A stretch of 64,000 nt of DNA from CATOSP01 sp965237775 (lineage in GTDB: Bacteria > Chloroflexota > Dehalococcoidia > Lucifugimonadales > UBA3495). Below the pieces are notes generated by a model that saw only the letters and a program-made list of their open reading frames with translations, had not been told where the DNA came from and searched no databases. Below, one piece after another: positions 43,527 through 55,600 of the stretch (its first letter is position 1; each line of letters opens with the position of its first letter). The DNA lies in the NCBI GenBank assembly GCA_965237775.1, contig OZ250155.1, positions 1,054,001-1,118,000 on the forward strand, given 5' to 3'. The position numbers were made by a program, and so were the translations under genes.

Positions 43527-43716
43527 TGACGGCTCCATTGATATATACGATGATTTCCTCACGACTTTAGCGGGATGCACTCATCCTGCCGGCGTAGCGG
43601 AGCAGGAGGAACGTTACGTGGAACTTCTTCCGAAGTTCGAGCGTTACCGCATTTACGGGGACCTGCTTGTCGTCCATACCGAAGACGGCGCCATCCTCCT
43701 GTTCCAAGCCGAATAG
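43527..43716 (+). pseudogene. META-domain gene, 3' part
   Basis: Continues from the B2 right junction: GSIDIYDDFLTTLAGCTHPA, GVAEQEERYVELLPKFERY, RIYGDLLVVHTEDGAILLF. The M/E-Q-E, Y-x-I-x-G-D-x-L and D-G-x-x-L-x-F pattern is the C-terminal half of META/HslJ domains. It pairs with 40850-41187. Confidence 0.65.
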
Positions 43717-43780
43717 GAATCGCAACAGGACATTTCCCGTGGCCCATTCATCGGAAGCAGGCACATAGTGGTCCAACTAG

Positions 43781-44308
43781 GACGATGGCAAGAGCATCCA
43801 GGAGGTGAACCGGCAATAATAATCGACGGAATTACGGCAAGAATAGTTGAGGTCAAAGGCTTCCTCACTCTCTGAGTCAAGTTTCCGGCGCCGGCTGGGT
43901 CTCATCGCCACCTGCCATACTACCCGCCGCTCCCGATTCCCCTCCCGTTGCTGGACTCCCTGACACCCCGCATATCCCCACACTCGCGACTCTCCGCAGC
44001 GCAGCAACCGGTGCGCTTCGGTCGCATCACGCACGTTGACCGCCGTCGTAACCATGCTGTGCGCCGCACCCGTCTGCGCATCCACTCCTTCATATGTACT
44101 TTTATATGTACTTTCATCCCAAAATGCCACTGGTTTCCCTTCTTCGTCTGGCGCATCTCCGTGTCCCGGCCCGGTTCTTGGTCCACGACGGCGCCTCAAT
44201 GACGCTGGCATCCACTATCGTTCCCTCCTGAAGCCGCAATCTCCGCGACGCCACATGATGGTTGATCTCCTCCAACAGACCCTTTTGTGAACACCTGCTG
44301 CGCTGCAT
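43781..44308 (-). pseudogene. IS5-family (IS903-like) transposase relic
   Basis: EEINHHVASRRLRLQEGTIV, DASVIEAPSWTKNR, EMRQTKKGNQWHFGMKVHI, GVDAQTGAAHSMVTTAVNVR, SRVWGYAGCQGVQQREGNRE, WQVAMRPSRRRKLDSESEEA in three frames. A 12-bp tandem duplication (ACTTTTATATGT region, ~44097-44121) is one cause of the shifts. The C-terminus is lost at ~43850. Confidence 0.7.
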
Positions 44309-44406
44309 CGGCTGAGGGACCCTTTCTCGAGTGCCGCCGGCACGGGCAACGGCCGACGCCGCAGACTACCCGGAACACGCGGAACCGGGAGGCTTTGCTC
44401 CGGGGT

Positions 44407-45192
44407 TCATCCGCGTCGCTCCAGTTGGGCACGAAGCCGTTGAATTTCAGCCTCAGCAGCCAGACGGGCACGCTGTTCGTCCAGCCGACCTTCTTCCGCC
44501 GCACGCCGCGCTTCCAAGTGTTCAACTGCTAGAGCTTCAGCAGCCAGACGGCCCTCTTCCGATTCTTCGGGGTCCTTCAGGTACTCCTGGTGAACTGGAT
44601 CCCAGACCCGCAGCCTGCCTTCCTGCCAGCATAGGTCCAACCCCAACACCTGGCAGTGGCCCCATATTAGCCCGTCTCCCTCGGTGGTTAGGGGCGCCGG
44701 CTCGTACCGTCCCTCCACCAGCCGGTCTCCCGCGAGGGCCTCACCGTTGGAGTAGGTTCCACCCGTGTGGTCGAACCGCCAGTACTCCCGCACCTGCAGC
44801 GCCTCATACCCCTTCCGCTTGCCGGTGGAATCCAGCTCCCCCGTGGTTTCCGACGCAGTTTCAAGCAGGAAGTCCGGCGGCAGGCCGAACTCCTCGATGA
44901 CGTACCCGTTGCGGCGGTGGATGCGCTCAGAGTCGGCGTTGAATATGATGGCGCAATCCGCATAGAAATATCTGGCGCCCACACTCTGCTGCACCCGCAC
45001 GTGGTTCCCCACAAACGCGTCGATGCCGTACCGGTTGAAATAAGCCCGCATCATGGCAGTGAAGTAGCCGTAGTGGAGTGCTTCCCGCATATCGTGGTCT
45101 TCCTCGGGACGGTCGGGCAGGGACGGCAAATGGGCCCAGTCCGGAACGGACGCTGGCCCATCGCCGCCCCCGGTGGTGGGTTTGGTGGTCAT
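44407..45192 (-). CDS. Uma2-family (DUF820) putative endonuclease
   Basis: 261 residues. The core reads HVRVQQSVGARYFYADCAII, NGYVIEEFGLPPDFLLETAS, ETTGELDSTGKRKGYEALQV, REYWRFDHTGG, GDRLVEGRYEPAPL. D and E-x-x positions fit the PD-(D/E)XK fold of Uma2. The C-terminus is a charged coiled coil (EARRAAEEGRLDEQRARLAA). It diverges from the 31259 copy but shares the MTTKP start, suggesting paralogues. No operon partner. Cellular role unknown. Confidence 0.88.
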   Translation of the reverse strand: MTTKPTTGGGDGPASVPDWAHLPSLPDRPEEDHDMREALHYGYFTAMMRAYFNRYGIDAFVGNHVRVQQSVGARYFYADCAIIFNADSERIHRRNGYVIEEFGLPPDFLLETASETTGELDSTGKRKGYEALQVREYWRFDHTGGTYSNGEALAGDRLVEGRYEPAPLTTEGDGLIWGHCQVLGLDLCWQEGRLRVWDPVHQEYLKDPEESEEGRLAAEALAVEHLEARRAAEEGRLDEQRARLAAEAEIQRLRAQLERRG

Positions 45193-45394
45193 GTTCGTCC
45201 CCCTGCCAGGCGCTGGAGCGTGTGCATTGGATTCACCAGGATTGTAAGGCCCATCTTGACCAGTGGCAAAGCGGCCGCGCTGCGGACCAGAGCAGCAGCG
45301 GAACCGGCCGCAAGCCCCGCCGGTTGCTCCTCCGCATCAGTACGCCACAATCCCACCACAGTTGTTCATATTATCCTTAATACAACCGTAATGT
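45193..45394. other. Intergenic region upstream of Uma2
   Basis: No gene recognised. Expected to hold the minus-strand promoter of the Uma2 gene at 44407-45192. Confidence 0.35.
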
Positions 45395-45601
45395 ATCGAA
45401 TATGAGCGCGAATACGAACAAGATGAACCCGAGAAAGAGAGCGTCCGGCTTCTCAATCCGGAAGAAGATACGGCGAAATCCCTTCAGCCGACGGAACTGC
45501 CTCTTAATTTCGTAGCGCCTCTCGTATATCTCCCGGTGGTATTTCCACGGGTCTGTCCGGGTCCTGAGCGGCGGTGGAAAACTGGACGTATATTTGTTCA
45601 C
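45395..45601 (-). pseudogene. IS5-type transposase C-terminal fragment
   Basis: REIYERRYEIKRQFRRLKGF, RRIFFRIEKPDALFLGFILF, ALIFDTLRLY: the E...R-F-F-R-x-L-K-x-F-R-R-I tail of IS5/IS1031-like transposases. Everything upstream is lost. Confidence 0.65.
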
Positions 45602-45606
45602 AATCG

Positions 45607-45858
45607 TTAACTGATGTTAAAAAGGAGGACCGGAATACCTACAGGGTGGTTACGGCCACGGACCCGCCGGGGGCCAGCGCGGAAATCATGGTGACCGACG
45701 AGGTCTTGGGTGAGTTGGGAAGCCGGTACGACACCGACAACGACCGGGTGACCGACAAGAGGAAGGCCATCGAGGCCGTGCGCGATTACTTCAACGACGG
45801 TCTCAGCAAGGAGGAGACGATAGCGATCATCCGGCTCTATTTCGCTTCCAGTAGTTAA
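45607..45858 (+). pseudogene. C-terminal fragment of a secreted cadherin-type protein
   Basis: Only the tail survives: TYRVVTATDPPGASAEIMV, LGELGSRYDTDNDRVTDKR, KAIEAVRDYFNDGLSKEETI, AIIRLYFASSS. It matches the tails at 46628 (giant protein) and 63598. The 5' part was removed by the IS5 fragment. It carries an EF-hand-like D-T-D-N-D loop. Confidence 0.7.
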
Positions 45859-46109
45859 TGCACGGTCCATGCCGGACGTAATCTGTGCAATGCGCTTGAC
45901 GGCGGAGATAGCCCGCTTGGGTCCGGAACACACCGGTAGCCGGAGCCGCCAGGAGTCCGTCCAAAGGTTCTTAGGAGTGGTCTGTCAGTTGGGTCCGGCG
46001 ATTTCCTGACAATACCGGGAAAGCCGGTTTGGCTCCGACTCCGAACAGGGGCTGGCGCTCAAGATAGCCGGACCCTGACCTGGCCCGCCACAGCTTCAGA
46101 ATGGTCCCC
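45859..46109. other. Intergenic, with an extra MITE-like end
   Basis: AGGAGTCCGTCCAAAGGTTC at ~45951 resembles the left end of the MITE at 46110, so a further solo end or decayed copy is present. No gene. Confidence 0.45.
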
Positions 46110-46264
46110 TAGGAGCCTGTCCAAAGATTCGATCTCGAATACTATAATCGTTGGTAATCGGTTTGATGTTTACTAGATAGACCTATACATGAACTAATAG
46201 CGTTGCTGTGAAAGCCATAATAGCCGATATGCGTTGCCATCATTAAATATCGGACAGACTCCTA
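46110..46264. repeat. MITE, 155 bp
   Basis: Terminal inverted repeats TAGGAGCCTGTCC (left) and TAGGAGTCTGTCC (complement of right end) bound a short AT-richer core with no open frame. Likely a non-autonomous derivative of an IS of the IS5/IS1182 type (inference). Confidence 0.6.
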
Positions 46265-46560
46265 GCGGGCCAGGCGGCGGGACCGCTATGGAGCCCGGGT
46301 AATCGGTCCGCCCAAGGGCAACGGCAGGAATCCCTGGCCCGAAGAATTGCGCCGTTGGCTGGCTGGGATACGCCAGCTGGTGGAGACCGTCTTCGGCAAG
46401 CTCCACCATGCCTCCAGGCTGGACCGGGAGCGCCCGCATCAACTGGAGGGCTGTCAAACCAGGGGTGGCGGCCCAAGCCGCCTGGCACAATTTCTGTACC
46501 TGGTTGAACCGCCAACCGGGCCGCCCATCGCTGGCTTTTGCCGACTTGCTTGCTTGGTAA
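46265..46560 (+). pseudogene. IS982-family transposase C-terminal fragment
   Basis: RDRYGARVIGPPKGNGRNPW, LAGIRQLVETVFGKLHHASR, then after a frameshift VAAQAAWHNFCTWLNRQPGR, PSLAFADLLAW and TAA (46558). IS982 has the R-Q-x-x-E-T-V-F...L-H...R motif. Only the last ~95 codons remain. Confidence 0.7.
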
Positions 46561-46585
46561 TATCACCTCTTTCACACCAGGCGTT

Positions 46586-46609
46586 AAAGTCAACCTTTTT
46601 TACAACGGC
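46586..46609. repeat. Solo IS607 lineage-B right terminus
   Basis: TAAAGTCAACC, a T-run and ACAACGG match the last 24 bases of B1 and B2, ending at GG. The rest of the element is gone, replaced upstream by the IS982 relic. Confidence 0.5.
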
Positions 46610-46627
46610 CACACCCAGCCAATTGAA

Positions 46628-49600
46628 CTAACTCTTAAAATAGAGCCTGATGACCCCTATCGTGTCCTCTTTGGAGAGACGGTCCTTAAAGTAATCACGC
46701 ACGGCCTCGATGGCCTCTTGCTTGTTGATCTTCTCGTTGTGGTCGGTGTCATAGCGGTCACCCACCTCACCCAAGGACACGTCCTCCACCATGATGGTCA
46801 CTGGGATGGTTTCGCTGACGCCGGACGGGGGCGTGGCTGTAACCTCGACGCTGTAGCTGGCCTTGGTCTCATAGTCCAAGGAGGCTTTGGTCTGCAACTG
46901 GCCGGACGATGCGATGATGCCGAAGGAATCCGCATCATCGCCGCCCAGCGTGTAGGTCAGGGTGTCTTCGGCGTCGTCCATGACCACGACCGGACTGCCG
47001 ATGTCGGTTCCCGCATCCGTGTTCTCCTCCACGCTCCAGCCTCCGGTCTCGGTGGACGGCAACTCCGACGTTTCGATCTCGTCGGTGACGGTGACCGTTA
47101 CTTCCAGCGCACCGGTGACGGTCCCGTCGGAAGCTTCGACGGTCACGAGATATACGTTGTCCATGTCGGCGTCCGCCGGGGCTTCGTAGTCGGGCGGCGT
47201 GTTGAAGGTGAGGGCTCCCGCGCTGCTGATGGAGAATGGGCCAGAGTCGACTCCCGACAGGGACCAGATGATCGCGGTTCCCTCCGGGTCGATGGCGGTG
47301 TAGGTGGCTACGGTCCCAATTCCGTTCTCAGCGTATTTTATGCTGGGACCCACCGTTACCACCGGGGTTTCGTCCACGTTGGTGACCGTGATGGTTATAG
47401 TGATGACATCCTTGGCGTTGGAAGGGTCGGTGGCGGTAACCGTCACCGTGTAGCTGGCCTTGCTCTCATAGTCCAGGGGGGCTTTGGTCTGCAGCTGGCC
47501 GGACGTGGCGATGATGCCGAACGAAGAGGCGTCTGGGCCTCCCAGCGTGTAGGTCAGGGGGTTGCGGTCAACGGCCCCCACCCGTCTGCCGATGTCGGTT
47601 CCCGCAACCGTGTTCTCGTCCACTTGCCGGACGCCGGTCTCGCTGGACGGGAACACCGGCGCCCTGTTGCTTGGTGGCGGACGCCGCACTGGGTGGGCCG
47701 ATGCCTCCTCGGCGCTCTTGCCGGGACCCTCTCCGTCGGTGTAGGACGCTGTGGCCCACAGATAGTTGCCCGCGTAGCTGGCCGCCGGTGCGTAGGTCGC
47801 TGCCGTTGCGCCGCCGATTGCGGTCCAGCTGGTCGACCCATCCGAGGAACTCTCCCATTGCCAGGTGACGCCGGAAATGCTGCCGTCGGGGTCGGTCAGG
47901 GTTGCGGTAAACGCGGCATAGACCTGCGGCTGCGCCGACGACAAGGTTACCGTTCCGGTTTCGTCTATGTTGGTGACGGTGATGGTCACCGTGATGGTGG
48001 CGTCGGTCGTCGTGTCAGGGCCGCCGCTGGCGTCCCTGCCGTCGCGGACCGACACGGTGACCACGTAGCTGACTTTTTCCTCATAATCCAGGGAGGCTTT
48101 GGTCTGCAACTGGCCGGACGTGGCGACGATGCTGAAGGAGTCCGCGTCTGCGCCGCCCAGCGTGTAGGTCAGCGTGGCGCCAGCGTCCGGGTCGATGGCG
48201 GCAACCGCCGCTCCGATGTCTTCCCCGGCGACGGTGTTCTCCGCCACCTGCCGGTCGCCGGTCTCGCTGGACGGGAACACCGGCGTTTCGTTCTCGTCGG
48301 TGACGGTGATGGTCACCGTGATAGTGTCGAAGGCATTTGACGAGTCGGTGGCGGTGACCGTTACCGTGTAGCTGTCCTCGGTCTCATGGTCCAGGGCGGC
48401 CTTGGTCTGCAACTGGCCGGATGTGTCGACGATGTCGAAGGAGGCCGCGTCCGTCCCGCCCAGCGTGTAGGTCAGCGTGTCGCCATCGTCCGGGTCGGTG
48501 GCCGGGACCGGGGTTCCGATGTTCCGGTCCGCCGCCGTGTTTTCGGCGATGGTGCGAGCAGCGGTCTTCTCGGTGAAGGCCGGTGGTTCGTTCTCGTCGG
48601 TGACGGTAACCGTTACGCCCAGCGTACCGGTATTGTTCCCGTCGGAGGCTTCGATAGTCACGAGATATATGTTATTCGTGTCGGCGTCCGCGGGGGCTTC
48701 GTAGTCGGGCGACGCGGCGAAGGTGAGCACACCGTCACCGATGGAGAAGGCGCTCATGTCGTTTCCTGACAGGGACCAGGTAATTGGGCTGTTCTCCGGG
48801 TCGGCGGCGGTGTAGGTCGCTACGGTCTCAGCTCCGTTCTCGGCGTAATTTATGCGGGACACCCCCGTTACCGCCGGCGGTTCGTTCTCGTCGGTGACGT
48901 CGATGGTTACCGTGATGGTGTCGTCGGTCGTCGTGTCAACGGTGCCGCTGGCGTCCTTGCCGTCGTGGACCGACACGGTGACCGTGTATCTGGCTTTGAA
49001 GTCGGAGTCCAGGGCGGCTTTGGTCTGCAACTGGCCGGACGTGGGGATGATGTGGAAGGACTCGGCATCGGTCCCGGCCAAGGCGTAGGTCAGGTTGGCG
49101 CCAGCGTCCGGGTCGGTGGCCGACACCGGCATTCCGATGTTCTCGCCCGCTTCCGGGTTTTCGGCAATGGTGCGAGTAGCAGTCTCCGCGGCGAAGGCCG
49201 GTGGTTCATTCACGTTGGTGACGGTGACCACTACGGGCAGCGTACCGGTGTAGGTCCCGTCAGAAGCTCGCACTTCCACTAGGTACACGTTATCCGTGAC
49301 GTCGCTCGCCGGCGCCTCGTAGTCGGGCGGCGAGTCAAAGGTAAGCTCCCCCGTGTTGCTGATGGAGAAGTGGCGGGAGTCATCTCCCACCGACAGGGAC
49401 CAGGTAATCTGGCCGTTCTCCGGGTCGTCGGCGGTGTAGGTGTCCACCGGGCCAGCGCCGTTCTCCGGGTAGTTCATTAGAGAATTCCCCGTTACCACCG
49501 GCGTTTCGTTCTCGTCGGTGACGGTAACGGTAACCTCCAGCGAGACGGTGTTGGCACTGTCGGAGGCCTGCACCGTTACCAGATATTCGTTGTCAAGGTC

Positions 49601-52600
49601 CGTATCCTTTGGGGCCTCGTAGTCGGGCGGCGAGCTAGACGTGCTAAAGGTAAGCAACCCCGCGCTGCTGATGGAGAAGTCGCCGGAGTCGTCTCCCGAC
49701 AGGGACCAGGTAATTAGGACCTTTTCCGGGTCGGCCGCGGTGTAGGCGGCCACGGTCCCAGCTCCGTTCTCGGTGTAATTTATGCTGGACTTCCCCGTTA
49801 CCACCGGCGGTTCGTCCACGTCGGTGACGGTGATGGTCACCTCGATAGTGTCGGAGACGTCCTCCCGGTCGGTGGCGGTTACCGTCACCGTGTAGGTGGA
49901 CTTGATCTCATAGTTCAGGGCGTCTTTGGTCCGCAACTGGCCGGACGTTGCCACGATGTCGAAGGAGGCCGCATCGGTCCCGCCCAAGCTGTAGGTCGGG
50001 GTTTCGCCGGCGTCCGGGTCGGTGGCCGAGAATGCGGCTCCGATGTCCTGGCTCGCCGCCGTGTTCTCGTCCACCTGCCGGGCGCCGGTCTCGGACGGGA
50101 ACTCCGGCGGTTCGTTGACGTTGGTGACGGTGATGGTCACCGTGATGGTGTCGTCGGTCGTCGTGTCAGCATTGCCGCTGGCGTCCTTGCCGTCGCGGAC
50201 CGACACGGTGACCTCATAGCTGGCCTTGCTCTCATGGTTCAGGGCGGCTTTGGTCTGCAACTGGCCGGAGGCGGCCATGATGTCGAAGGAGGCCGCATCG
50301 GTACCGTCCAGCGTGTAGGTCAGCGTTTCGCCGGCGTCCGGGTCGGTTGCCGACACCGGGGTTCCGACGTCCTGGCCCGCCGCCGTGTTTTCGGCAATGG
50401 TGCGGGCATCAGTCTCGGAGGCGAAGGCCGGTTTTTCATTCACGTTGGTGACGGTGACCGTTACTTCCAGATTACCGGTCTTGGCCCCGTCGGAGGCTTT
50501 GACGGTCACCTGGTATACGTTATTCGTGTCGGCGTCCGCCGGGGCTTCGTAGTTGGGCGACGTTTTGAAGGTGAGCACTCCCCCGTTGCTGATGGAGAAG
50601 TCGTCGTAGTCGGCTCCCCCCAGGGTCCAATCAACTGTGGGGTTTCCCTCGGGGTCGTCAGCGGTGAAGGTGGCTACGCTCCCAACTCCGTTCTCCGCGT
50701 AGTTGACGCTGGGCAGGCCCGTAACTTCCGGGGGCTCGTCCACGTTGGTGACGAAGATGGTTACCGAGATGGTGCCGTCGGTCGTCGTGTCATCGCTGTC
50801 GCGGACCGACACGGTGACCCTGTGCTCTTTCTTGGCTTCATAGTCCAGGGCGGCTTTGGTCTTCAACTGGCCGGACCGCGGGATGATGTCGAAGGACGGG
50901 GCATCCGCGCCGCCTAGCTCGTAGGTCAGGATGTCGCCGGCGTCCGAGTCGGTGGCCGACACCGGGGTGCCGACGTTCCGGCCCGCAACCGGGCTTTCGG
51001 CGATGCTGCGAGCATCAGTCTCCACGGCGAAGGCCGGTTGTTCATTCACGTTGGTGACGGTGACCGTTGCGCCCAACGTACCGGTGTTGGTCCCGTCGGA
51101 GGCTTCGATGGTCACCTGGTATACGTTATTCGTGTCGGCGTTGGCCGGGGCTTCGTAGTCGGGCGACGTGGTGAAGGTGAGTTCCCCCGTGATGCTGATG
51201 GAGAACTCGCCGGAGTCGGCTCCCGACAGGGACCAAGCAACTGTGGCTCCCTCCGGGTCGGCGGCGGTGTAGGTGGCTACGGTCTCAATTCCGTTCTCGG
51301 CATAATTTATGCTGGAATCCCCCGTTACCTCCGGCGTTTCGTCCACGTTGGTGACGGTGACCGTTAAGTCCAGCGTATCAGTGTTGTTCCCGTCGGAGGC
51401 TTTGATGGTCACGAGGTATACGTTGTTTGTGTCGGCGTCCGCCGGAGCTTCGTGGTCGGGCGGCGTGTTGAAGGCGAGGACACCGCCATTGATGGAGAAG
51501 TCACCGGAGTCGGCTCCCGACAGGGACCAGGTAATTTGGCCGTTCTCCGGGTTCGTGACGGTGTAGGTGGCCACCGGGTCAGTGCCGTTCTCGGCGTAGT
51601 CTCTTGTGGGCGGTCCCGATACCTCCGGGCCTTCGTTCACGTTGGTAACGGTGATGGTCGCCGTGATGGTGTCGGAGGCGTTGGACCGGTCGGTGGCGGT
51701 TACCGTCACCGTGTAGCTGGCCTTGCCCTCATGGTCCAGATCGGCTTTGGTCTGCAACTGCCCGGATGTGGCGACGATGTCGAAGGAGGCCGCATCGGCC
51801 CCGCTCAGGGCGTGGGTCAGCGTGTCGCCATCGTCCGGGTCGGTGGCCGCCACCGGAAGGCCGATGTCCTGGCTGGCAGGGGTGTTCTCGGCCACGCTCC
51901 GCTCGCCGGTCTCGGTGGACGGAAACTCCGGCGGTTCGTTCCCGTCGGTGACAATGATGGCCACTGCGATAGTGGCGGAGGCGTGGGACGGGTCGCTGGC
52001 GGTTACCGTCACCGAGTACCTGGCCTTGCCCTCATGGTCCAGGGCGGCTTTGGTCTTCAACTGGCCGGACGCGGCGACGATGCTGAAGGAGGCCGCGTCT
52101 GCGCCTCCCAGCGTGTAGGTCAGGGTGGTGTCGCCGGCGTCCGGGTCGGTGGCCGACACCGGGGTCCCGATGTTCCGGTCCGCCGCCGTGTTCTCGGCAA
52201 TGGTGCGAGCATCGGTCTCCGCGGCGAAGGCCGGTGGTTCATTCTCGTCGGTGACGGTGACCGTTACGGCCAGCGTAACGGTGTTGGCCCCGTCGGAAGC
52301 CCGCACCGTAACCAGATATTCGTTGTCGTTGTCGGCGTCCGCTCGGGCCTCAAAGTCCGGTGCTGTCTTGAAGGTCAGCACCCCCGAGGTGCTGATGGAG
52401 AAGAAGGAGTTGTCGTCGCCCACCAGGCCCCAGGTAATGCTGGCGTCCTCCGGGTCTGTGGCGGTGTAGGCGGCTACGTCCCCGGTGTCGTTCTCGGCGT
52501 AGTCGACGCTGGACTGGCCCGTAACTTCCGGGGGGTCATTTACGCCGGTGACGGTGATGGTTACGGCTATAGTATCATCCGTCGTCGTGTCAGCGCCGCC

Positions 52601-55600
52601 GCTGGCGTCCTTGCCGTCGTGGACCGACACGATGACCGTGTAACTGGGCTGGGTCTCCAAGTCCAAGCCGGTTTTGGTCTGCAACTGGCCGGACGTGGCA
52701 ACGATGTCGAAGGAGGCCGCATCGGCCCCACCCAGGGTGTAGGTCAGCGTCCCGCCCTCCGGGTCTGTGGCCGCCACCGGAAGGCCGATGGCCCGGCCGG
52801 CAGGGGTGTTCTCGGCCACGCTGCGAGCGCCGGTCTCGGTGGACGGAAACTCCGGCGGTTCGTTCACGTTGGTGACGGTGATGGTTACCGTGACGGTGGC
52901 GTCGGTCGCTGTGTCGGCATTGCCGCTGCCATCCTTGCCGTCGTGGACCGACACTGTGACCTCGTAGCTGGCCTTGCCCTCATGGTCCAGGGCGGCTTTG
53001 GTCTGCAACTGGCCGGACCCGGCGACGATGTCGAAGGAGGCCGCGTCGGTCACGCTCAGCGTGTAGGTCAGCGTTTCGCCGGCGTCCGGGTCCTCGGCTT
53101 CTACCGGGTCGCCTATGGGCTGACCTGCCTCCGTGTTTTCGGCGATGGCGCGAGTATCAGTCCCCGCGGCGAAGGCCGGTGGTTCATTCTCGTTGGTGAC
53201 GGTGACCGTTACGTCCAGCGTACCGGAGGTGTTCCCGTCGAAGGCTTCGATGGTTACGAGATATACGTTATTGGTGTCGGCGTCCGCCGGGTCTTCGTAG
53301 TCGGGCGATGTGGAGAAGGTGAGGACGCCGCCACTGATTGAGAAGTCGCCGGAGTCGTTTCCCGACAGGGACCAGGTAATGCTGACGCCCTCCGGGTCGG
53401 CGGCGGTGTAGGCGGCTACGTCCCCGGTGCCGTTCTCGGCGTAGTCGACGCTGGAGTGGCCCGTAACTTCCGGGGGGTCATTTTCGCCGGTGACCGTGAT
53501 GGTTACCGTGACGGTGGCGTCGGTCGCTGTGTCAGCGCCGCCGCTGGCGTCCTTGCTGTCGCGGACTGACACGGTGACCTCGTAGCTGTTCTTGCCCTCA
53601 TGGTCCACGGCGTCTTTGGTCTGCAACTGCCCGGACGTAGCGACGATGTCGAAGGAGGACGCGTCGGTCCCGCTCAGGGCGTAGGTCAGCGTGTCGCCGG
53701 CGTCCGGGTCGGTGGCCGACACCGGCAAGCCGATGTTCACGCCCGCCGCCGTGTTCTCGGGCACGCTGCGAGCGCCGGTCTCGGTGGCCGGAAACTCCGG
53801 CAGTTCGTTAACGTTAGTAACGGTGACGGTCACGTCCAGCGTACCTTTGATCTCCCCGTCTGAGGCTTCAACCGTTACCAGATACACCTTGTCAGTGTTG
53901 GCGTCTGCCGGGGCTTCATAGTCCGGCGGTGCGTTGAAAGTCAGCACTCCCGCGGCGCTTATGATGAAGCCGCTGGCGTCGTCTCCCGACAGGGACCAAG
54001 TGAAGGTGGTGACTCCCTCGGGATCGGTTGCAGTGTAGGTGGCCACCGTATCGGTACGGTTTTCCGCATAGCTAACGGTTGAGTTCCCGGTTACCGTCGG
54101 CGGGTCATTCGCGTCGGTGACGGTGATAATTACTTCCTGAGTGTCCGAGAGACTCCCATCTGAGGCAGTAACCGTCACGGTGTAGCTACTCCTGGTCTCT
54201 TTGTCCAACACAGCCCTGGTCTGCAACTGCCCGGACGTTGTGACGATGTCAAAGGACGCTGCATCGGCGCCGCTCAGAGTATAGGTAAGCGAGTCGCCGA
54301 CGTCCGGGTCCTCGGCTTCTACCGGGTCGCCTATGGGCTGACCTGCCTCCGTGTTTTCGGCGATGGCGCGGGCGCCGGTCTCCGTAGCAGGAAACTCCGG
54401 CGCTTCGTTAACGCCGGAGACGGTGACCGTCACATGCAGCGTACCTTTCACCGACCCGTCCGAGGCTTCGACCGTTACCAGGTACACGTTGTCGGTGTTG
54501 GCGTCCGCCGCGTCCTCGAAATTGGGCGTTGCCCCGAAAGTCAGCACTCCCTCATTGATGACGAAGTCCTCGGCGTCGTCTCCAGACAACGACCAGGTAA
54601 TACTGGTCCCATCAGGGTCAGATGCAGTGTAGGTGGCCACCGTATCGGCACGGTTTTCCGCATAGCTAACGGTTGAGTCCCCGGTTACCGTCGGCGGGTC
54701 ATTCGCGTCGGTGACGGTGATGGTTACGGCGATGGTGTCACTGTCCCCGTGGTTGTCCGTCGCCGTTACCGTTACAGAGTATGTTGGGCCTGTCTCGTGG
54801 TCGTAGGTCACGCCGGACTTTGTCTTGATTTGGCCGCTAGTGCTGTCAATGTCGAACGACACTGCGCCCGTGGCATCCAGAGAGTAGGTCAAGGTATTGC
54901 CGGTGTCTGGGTCGGTGGCCGTGACCGGGTCGCCGATGTTCTCACCCGGCCCCGTGTTTTCAGGGAAAGAACGGGTGGCGGTAGCCGCGTCGAACTCCGG
55001 CGCGCGGTTTGACCCGGTCTGGACCGCCTGAGTTGTTGTTGCCTGGGCGCTCTTGTTCGGGCCGTGGCCGTCGGTGTAGGACGCCGTAGCCCGGAGGGAA
55101 GATCCCATGTCTGTGTCGGTGGGGGTGTAGGAACTGGAGTCCGTCCCTACGTCGGTCCAATTGGTGCTTCCATCACTGGACTTCTGCCACTGCCAAGTCG
55201 TGCCAATGACGCCCCCGTCGGGGTCAGTCAGGGTGGCAGTGACCGCAGAGCGGACCGACGGCTGGTTGGTGGAGAGAGTTACCGTCCCCGGTTCTTCCAG
55301 GTTGGTGACGGTGATGGTCACGTCCTTAGTGTCGGTGCCATTGTTGCTGTCATCTGCCGTCACCGTCACCGAGTAGCTGGACTTGTCCTCGTGGTCGTAG
55401 GTCACTCCAGATGTCGTCTGAATCTGGCCGCTGGTGGAAACAATCTGGAAGGAACTCGCATCGGTCCCGCCAAGGATGTAGGTCAACGTGTCATCATCTG
55501 CGTCAGTGGCCGCTACCGGGACACCGACGTTCTGGACCCCTGTGGTATTCTCGGGGAAGGAACGAGCGCCGGTCTCGGTGGACGGAAACTCCGGGGCGTC

